DNA of 64,000 nucleotides from Aspidiotus rigidus (Eukaryota > Arthropoda > Insecta > Hemiptera > Diaspididae): the NCBI GenBank assembly GCA_035079385.1, contig JAVHKY010000013.1, forward strand, positions 10,910,001 to 10,974,000. Reading direction: 5' to 3'. Positions 59,201-64,000 of this stretch are shown here, one piece after another. Each line of letters opens with the position of its first letter. The stretch's first letter is position 1. Below the pieces are notes generated by a model that was not told where the DNA came from, ran no database searches, and was given only the letters and a program-made list of their open reading frames with translations. Both the position numbers and the translations under genes were made by a program.

Positions 59201-62200
59201 CGACTTCCTCAACGAAATCAACAACGCGAATAAATACAGGTACGTAAAATTTAGTTGCGATTACCTAACGATGTAACGTTGACCGTCCCAAAACCGGTCG
59301 TAGCTTCCCTTAAAATTTTACGTACTGTACTTGTAATTTATTCTTATAATCGACTTTTTTTAATGTATCTCAGTTTTGGTTCGTAATTGACCTCTTGATG
59401 GAAGAAGAGAATTTCTTCAATCTCGTTACTTAATGAAGTTGACAAGGAGCTCAAGAAACCTGTTCTATAGGACGAACAGGTTTAGATGTTGACAATTGAA
59501 TTCAAAATTGGATCCCGAAAAGTTTAACCATCAAAGAAGTTGTGCTTGTCAAAAGTTTCAAATATTGAGTCATATATGACAGGAGGGGGGGAGGGGGGGA
59601 GAAATAATGGGAGTCGATTTCCGAACTGAGGGGAATGTTGAGGTTAGATGATAGAATCTGCAAAGCAAAAAATGACATTCTCAGAACTCATTTAATTTTG
59701 AGGCCGAGAAAAATAATTTGAAGATGCCAACAAGTTCTCTTCACGGCCACTAAAATATCCTAAAAATTCACAACCATTTTGTTCTGGAGAAAATTGACCT
59801 CTGTCTTCTGTCCCTTTATACGTAGTTAATCCTTAGCTATGTCATTGGGCGTAGCTTCCAATCTAACTGAATCGAAAGTAGGGAGCCAAGGCACACTTCC
59901 GCATTTTTCCTTTATTTCCTAATGGCGCTAGGGCTAAAGAGCCCTGTAGTGCCTACTTAGTCTTCGAAAATGGAAACCTATGCCTTTTACGCTACCACAT
60001 AAGATGATACGACTCACTTTTTCGGATGAGCCTTCCAACAATTTCTTCAAGGAATGTATTATTTGATTAACGTCGATCCACGGCCTTTGATCTTCGGACA
60101 TTTGATGGTATAGGTAATCGCGCAGTAGCAACAGCATGTACCGATCACCCGCCTCCGCCCAAGGCTGGTCTGCGTTCAATCTAGGCGAAATCGAAACAAA
60201 TATCCTGTCAACTGATAACGCTCGTCAAAATGAGCGCACAAAATTTACCCAAATCACATACTCGGGCCATTCATTGATACACGCAAGCTTGATGACCAGT
60301 TTCAGCAGTCGCTCGTAATTCGTTTCTTTACGCATCTCGCTTTCAAATATGTCACACTGCAATTGCATAGCGTCAATCTGCGAATAGAATCTGGCTCCAA
60401 TCATCGGCATTAATTCTAGAATACTGCGTCTCTGACCCGTATGTAATAAGTATCTAAAAATTTGTTATCGAATTATTAAAAGCAAATATCCATCTCCGTA
60501 ATAATGTAATTGCAAGTAAGACGTACGCGATCAAATTCCGAATATCCGTTGAGTACGTTCTAGCCATGACTTCGAGCGAGGTTTGTAAATTCTCCTTCTG
60601 AATCGCTATCAACGATCCGCAAGCTAAAGCCAACAACAACTTTCCCAGTTCTAATAAATCTTCTTGCTGCAAGAAACGAACATCAAAAGTTTCCGCACAA
60701 GAACACTTTTTCTTCTTTGCTCTTTATCATTCATACCTGAAAGTGCGAAGTAAGTTGTAATCGGTTAGCGGGAGAATGGTCGTACAGAACGACATCGAGT
60801 ACGCAGACGCCACTCAAACGGACACGATTGCGGTTCGTGATGATAACTTTGCTAGGATCCAAACATCTGCACGCTAGACCAGCGGCATGTATCACACGCA
60901 ACGCACCGGTGAGTTGAATCGCGTAACTCCATAATGTGCTTTCGGGCAACATGGCGCTACTAAAATTCAAAATACAAGGGTATAGGTGACATTTGATCAT
61001 AGGAATCAATTCATTGAACAAAATACTGCGAACTACTGGAGGGCTTAATAGGATTACCATAATTACTCGGTTATTGTTTTAGTCATTACTAACTAATCAC
61101 ATCGAGCGAGTTCACATTTAATTTTGCCGACGGGAAAAACTCTATTTTCCGTCCGTGTAAATTGCAAAATACATACGTGTTTATTCGCACTAAGAACTGC
61201 TACACAAGCTGCCAATGGGGAAGCATTTATAACGCGATACCTTCACCGATACTCGCGTAACCAAATTTACCTATGCTGCTGACGTAATAATGCGTTCTTC
61301 GTGTGGCTGTACGGACGTGGAGCATTTGGGTCAGAACTAAAGGTATCGTTGAAGCCCTCGATTTGCGAAGCGAAATGCCGAGATAGTAAAGTTTCGGACT
61401 CGGGATAGTAGTCGTACACGAAAATTAACGCTGAAGCAGAAAGATAACAAAAGAAACTATAATCTAAGATGCAATCTAGAACAAAGGGATCAAATTGAAA
61501 AACACGTACAATTGTCACCGAAATCTCGGGAAACGATCATCTCTTTTAAATGCGCTAAATTCGTATGACTGAGTTTTTTCCAGTTGTTCACTAGAGCGTT
61601 ACATTTGGCGCTGGGTAATGTCACGTCTGAAAATGGAAAAAGAATTGTGATTGTACGTTCGCATTCTAAAGACAGAGCGTGAAGTGAACTCACTATGTAT
61701 CCGCCTCAAGAAGTAGTTTACTCCGCTCTTCACATGACTCGCTTTGTAACAGGACGTGATGCAACTTTTTAGAACGGTCGACGGAATGGCCGGTAACGGT
61801 TCCAACGGTTCTATATTGCAGTAGTTATCACCGACTTTTTCTGGAAGGTCTGGAAATCACAAATTTGAGATTGTTACTAAATAAGGCGACTCGGGGGAAA
61901 AGTTTGATTCTTTAATCCTTTCGAATATGCTTTCTGAAACACTTTCCGTATCTTACGAAGTATAAAACCTCAAGGTTTGTTTGAGTCACAGTAGCTCACA
62001 GGTACAGGTTAAGATCAAAATCTCAGGTATACCGCTTTGGAGCTGACTTGCACATTTTTCCACTTCTTAGTTGGCCGCCCTGACTATGTCTCCGGGACAT
62101 CACAATTGCAATTCAACAACAATTAATGAACGATGATGGAGTGGGAGCTCCTGCATACTGATTGGTTTTTTTTGCGGGGGAGGGGGGGCGCAGAAATAGG

Positions 62201-64000
62201 CCACTGCGGGGCCCACAAAAGCTAGATCTTGTCCCGAATCGAATGACAACAATTTTCGATACTCGAGCTTGAGAAAGTGAAACACGAAAACCCGGTTGGT
62301 CCCTCACAAGTACAAATTTTCATTCATTAAACCTGGATATAGTTCCGAGTTGGGCTGTAGCAGAAGTACGTCCGTATTGATACCGTCTTGAATATAATAT
62401 AACGGGCCAGTCGGATCCGGAATGATAGATTGCGTCAATATTGGGGTCACGCCATCCGGTGAGACTACCGCGGACGCGTTTATTAACGGTACTTCGACTG
62501 GATCAGCAATGAGCGTAGGTGATGTCGAGAGTCCGTCCACTGGACTGGCGTTATTACTTTGCGTTACTGGGGCCGTATAGAAATAAACCGTACCGTTGAC
62601 ATTCTCCTGAAAACGATTATAAGCTTATGATAAGAGCGAATTTTACGAAAAAACATAATTAGACCAATTTGAGCGGAAAATACGATCTAGAATAAAGTAT
62701 TTTCACTTTCACTCGGTTCATTCTTGCTTAAAGTGATCCAATTGTCGTTTTGACCAAACAGACAAACCTGATAAGTAGCGATACCCGACGCCGCCAAATC
62801 GCTGTCCGTGGATACATTCGGATCGTTAAATGAAGCGTTCAGAAGTTCCCCACTCGTCATTTGTGTTTCCGAATGCAGAATTTCGACTATTTCGGGTTCG
62901 TTCAAATTTTTTGCGTACACCGCTGAAGGTATTCCACGTGGAATGAATTCAGGTACAGAAGCGACCGCTAAGTCCTGGAATTGAATGCAGAAGAGCGATA
63001 ATTATTTTCATCCACACGTATTCAGGCTACTGATTTTGAGCTACTGACCTGGAATGCTGAGAGAGTTGCCGCCCGATTCTCTTCGTTCGTTTTCTCATTC
63101 CTCCCAGAAATCTTTATATCAGGTGCTTTTTCGTTGACTCGGCTTCTCGGAATAAATTCTTGAATCAGTGACGCGTTCTAGAAGTCATAAAAGATTTGAA
63201 GTCACGGACCGAATAAGAACAAATATGGGGAATATAATGAATATTCTCCTTTTTTATGAACAACTGAGCTGAAAGTGGAATCACACTTATTCACTTGACG
63301 AATCAAACGAGTTTTATAGGTGAAACAACCAAAGAAGAGGGAGACTTTCCAACAAGGAACCAGTCTGGAGGGGGCGGGGGCGGTCCACCGTTCAAATTGT
63401 GACCCCCGAGGAGGGCGGAAGAAGATTTCGACCACGTAAGGGAACTAGAGAGACTTCCAATTCCTCGCTTCAAATATGAACAGCGAATTGTGATTCCGAA
63501 AGGAGCGAGGATTCACAACTAAAAATCTAGATCCACAGGAGTAACTTCTTGTCAGGATAAATGGGAAAGTAAATTTTCAAATTTTGTTCAGTACATAAGG
63601 CGAGGGCGAGGTGGCGTACATCTAGTGCAGACAAAAAATTCGCAAAGAAATTGCAATACCTTCACATACAATGGCAGTCGCAGATTGCCGGGGTTCTCAA
63701 TAGGCTTGTTCGCGGCATATGCGTTGTTTTTCACAGCCTGAAAAAACATAAAATTTCAATCATTTGTACGCGCTCGATTCACGAGAACAATATTAATGAA
63801 GAAAAAAAAAAAATTTCAAACCTTCTTTATCCTGGACGACTGTAGGCCAACATTGAGATTGATAGCTGCCAGGTTATTACTTAGCGAAGCAGTAATGTCC
63901 TCGGCATTATTCGTAAGAGTATTCTACAAACAATGCAAAAATCAGCATCAACAATATGATCGAGTAGAAACTCACGAATATCGTAGATATCTCTGCATCT
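56287..64000 (-). CDS. PAN3: PAN3, PAN2-PAN3 deadenylase subunit, 5' end beyond window
   Basis: Fourteen exons seen: 64000-63976 (cut by the edge), 63923-63822, 63737-63660, 63177-63049, 62974-62768, 62606-62333, 61849-61694, 61626-61510, 61430-61271, 60959-60737, 60666-60527, 60453-60262, 60180-60018 and 56442-56287. They give about 706 C-terminal residues. PAN3 dimerises, binds poly(A)-binding protein and RNA, and recruits the PAN2 nuclease for the first step of poly(A) shortening. Marks: EFIPR repeated in the disordered N-part (PAM2-like), EPLEPLPAIP and SCYKA at the pseudokinase start, RHF, LLPES-like MLPESTLWSY, the degenerate catalytic loop HAAGLACRCLDPSKVII, LALACGSLIAIQKENLQ, ELMPMIGARFYSQID, and the knob domain DRYMLLLLRDYLYHQ with SVLVMSYEDLKQCFD. 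The pseudokinase lacks HRD and DFG, as in the family. The stop TAG runs straight into AATAAA (56286-56281). The N-terminal zinc-finger exons are outside the window. Confidence 0.93.
56640..58040. other. 1.4-kb AT-rich block in last PAN3 intron
   Basis: Almost all A/T, with a short more normal insert at about 57640-57830 that ends in an (AAAC)n run (57815-57838). Neither strand yields a recognisable mitochondrial or other protein when read with standard or invertebrate mitochondrial codons. The 91-residue frame at 56493-56768 (-) is composition-driven at its N-terminal end. Origin is unknown. Confidence 0.5.
58440..59180 (-). repeat. Degenerate 45-bp-type array in last PAN3 intron
   Basis: Themes GATGGTTGAAATTTTCTCAA, AGTCCCCTTCCTATCAT and TCGTCCACCGTG recur many times, matching the minisatellite family in the inverted orientation. 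Several open minus-strand frames (58692-59184) arise from the repeat and are not genes. Confidence 0.55.

Noticed and set aside
60225..60261. PAN3 exon continuing past 60262 to VIWVNFVRSF
   Set aside because: Splicing at GTATGT (exon end 60262) is the only phase that joins to LNADQPWAEAGDR and matches the family; downstream donors are in the wrong phase.
1..64000. tRNA, rRNA or CRISPR features
   Set aside because: No cloverleaf B-box context, rRNA core or regularly spaced short repeats with unique spacers were found; the minisatellite units are adjacent with no spacers.

Overview
The window is nuclear DNA of an animal, almost certainly an insect. Genes are split by GT-AG introns, base composition is AT-rich, and the proteins are those of an insect gene set. 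The repeat style and the diverged GILT-like thiol reductase suggest a sternorrhynchan hemipteran (scale insect, mealybug or aphid group), but that placement is inference. No tRNA, rRNA, CRISPR or bacterial gene was seen.

Layout. Positions 1-14,320 hold no recognisable host gene; they contain a hairpin, copies of a repeat family carrying 45-bp minisatellite units, other tandem repeats and AT-rich sequence. At 14,334-16,062 lies a defective Penelope-like retroelement with partial tandem copies. A GILT-like gene follows (16,946-18,805, +; its signal-peptide exon is not located). Next is a sugar/trehalose-type MFS transporter (22,412-27,543, +), whose 3.7-kb first intron carries foldback elements and a hAT transposase fossil. 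Three genes then lie close together: a sororin/Dalmatian-like cohesin protector (30,172-29,089, -), an MGAT4 N-acetylglucosaminyltransferase (35,774-32,740, -) and, divergent from MGAT4, an intronless SKI8/WDR61 gene (36,768-37,721, +). A 21-exon nervous wreck/FCHSD gene fills 53,354-38,914 (-). Its large intron contains a nested cluster of foldback elements, one with a perfect 8-bp target-site duplication. From 56,287 to the right edge lies PAN3 (-), cut off at its 5' end and with a 3.6-kb AT-rich, repeat-laden last intron.

The host genes do not form one pathway. They cover lysosomal thiol chemistry, sugar transport, sister-chromatid cohesion, N-glycan branching, Paf1/Ski-complex RNA metabolism, endocytic membrane remodelling and mRNA deadenylation. 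The exon models were built by hand from splice sites, reading phase and remembered family sequences; every internal junction listed keeps frame. The least ordinary content is the compact sororin candidate, the GILT with a lost active-site cysteine, and the several foldback/minisatellite families nested in introns.
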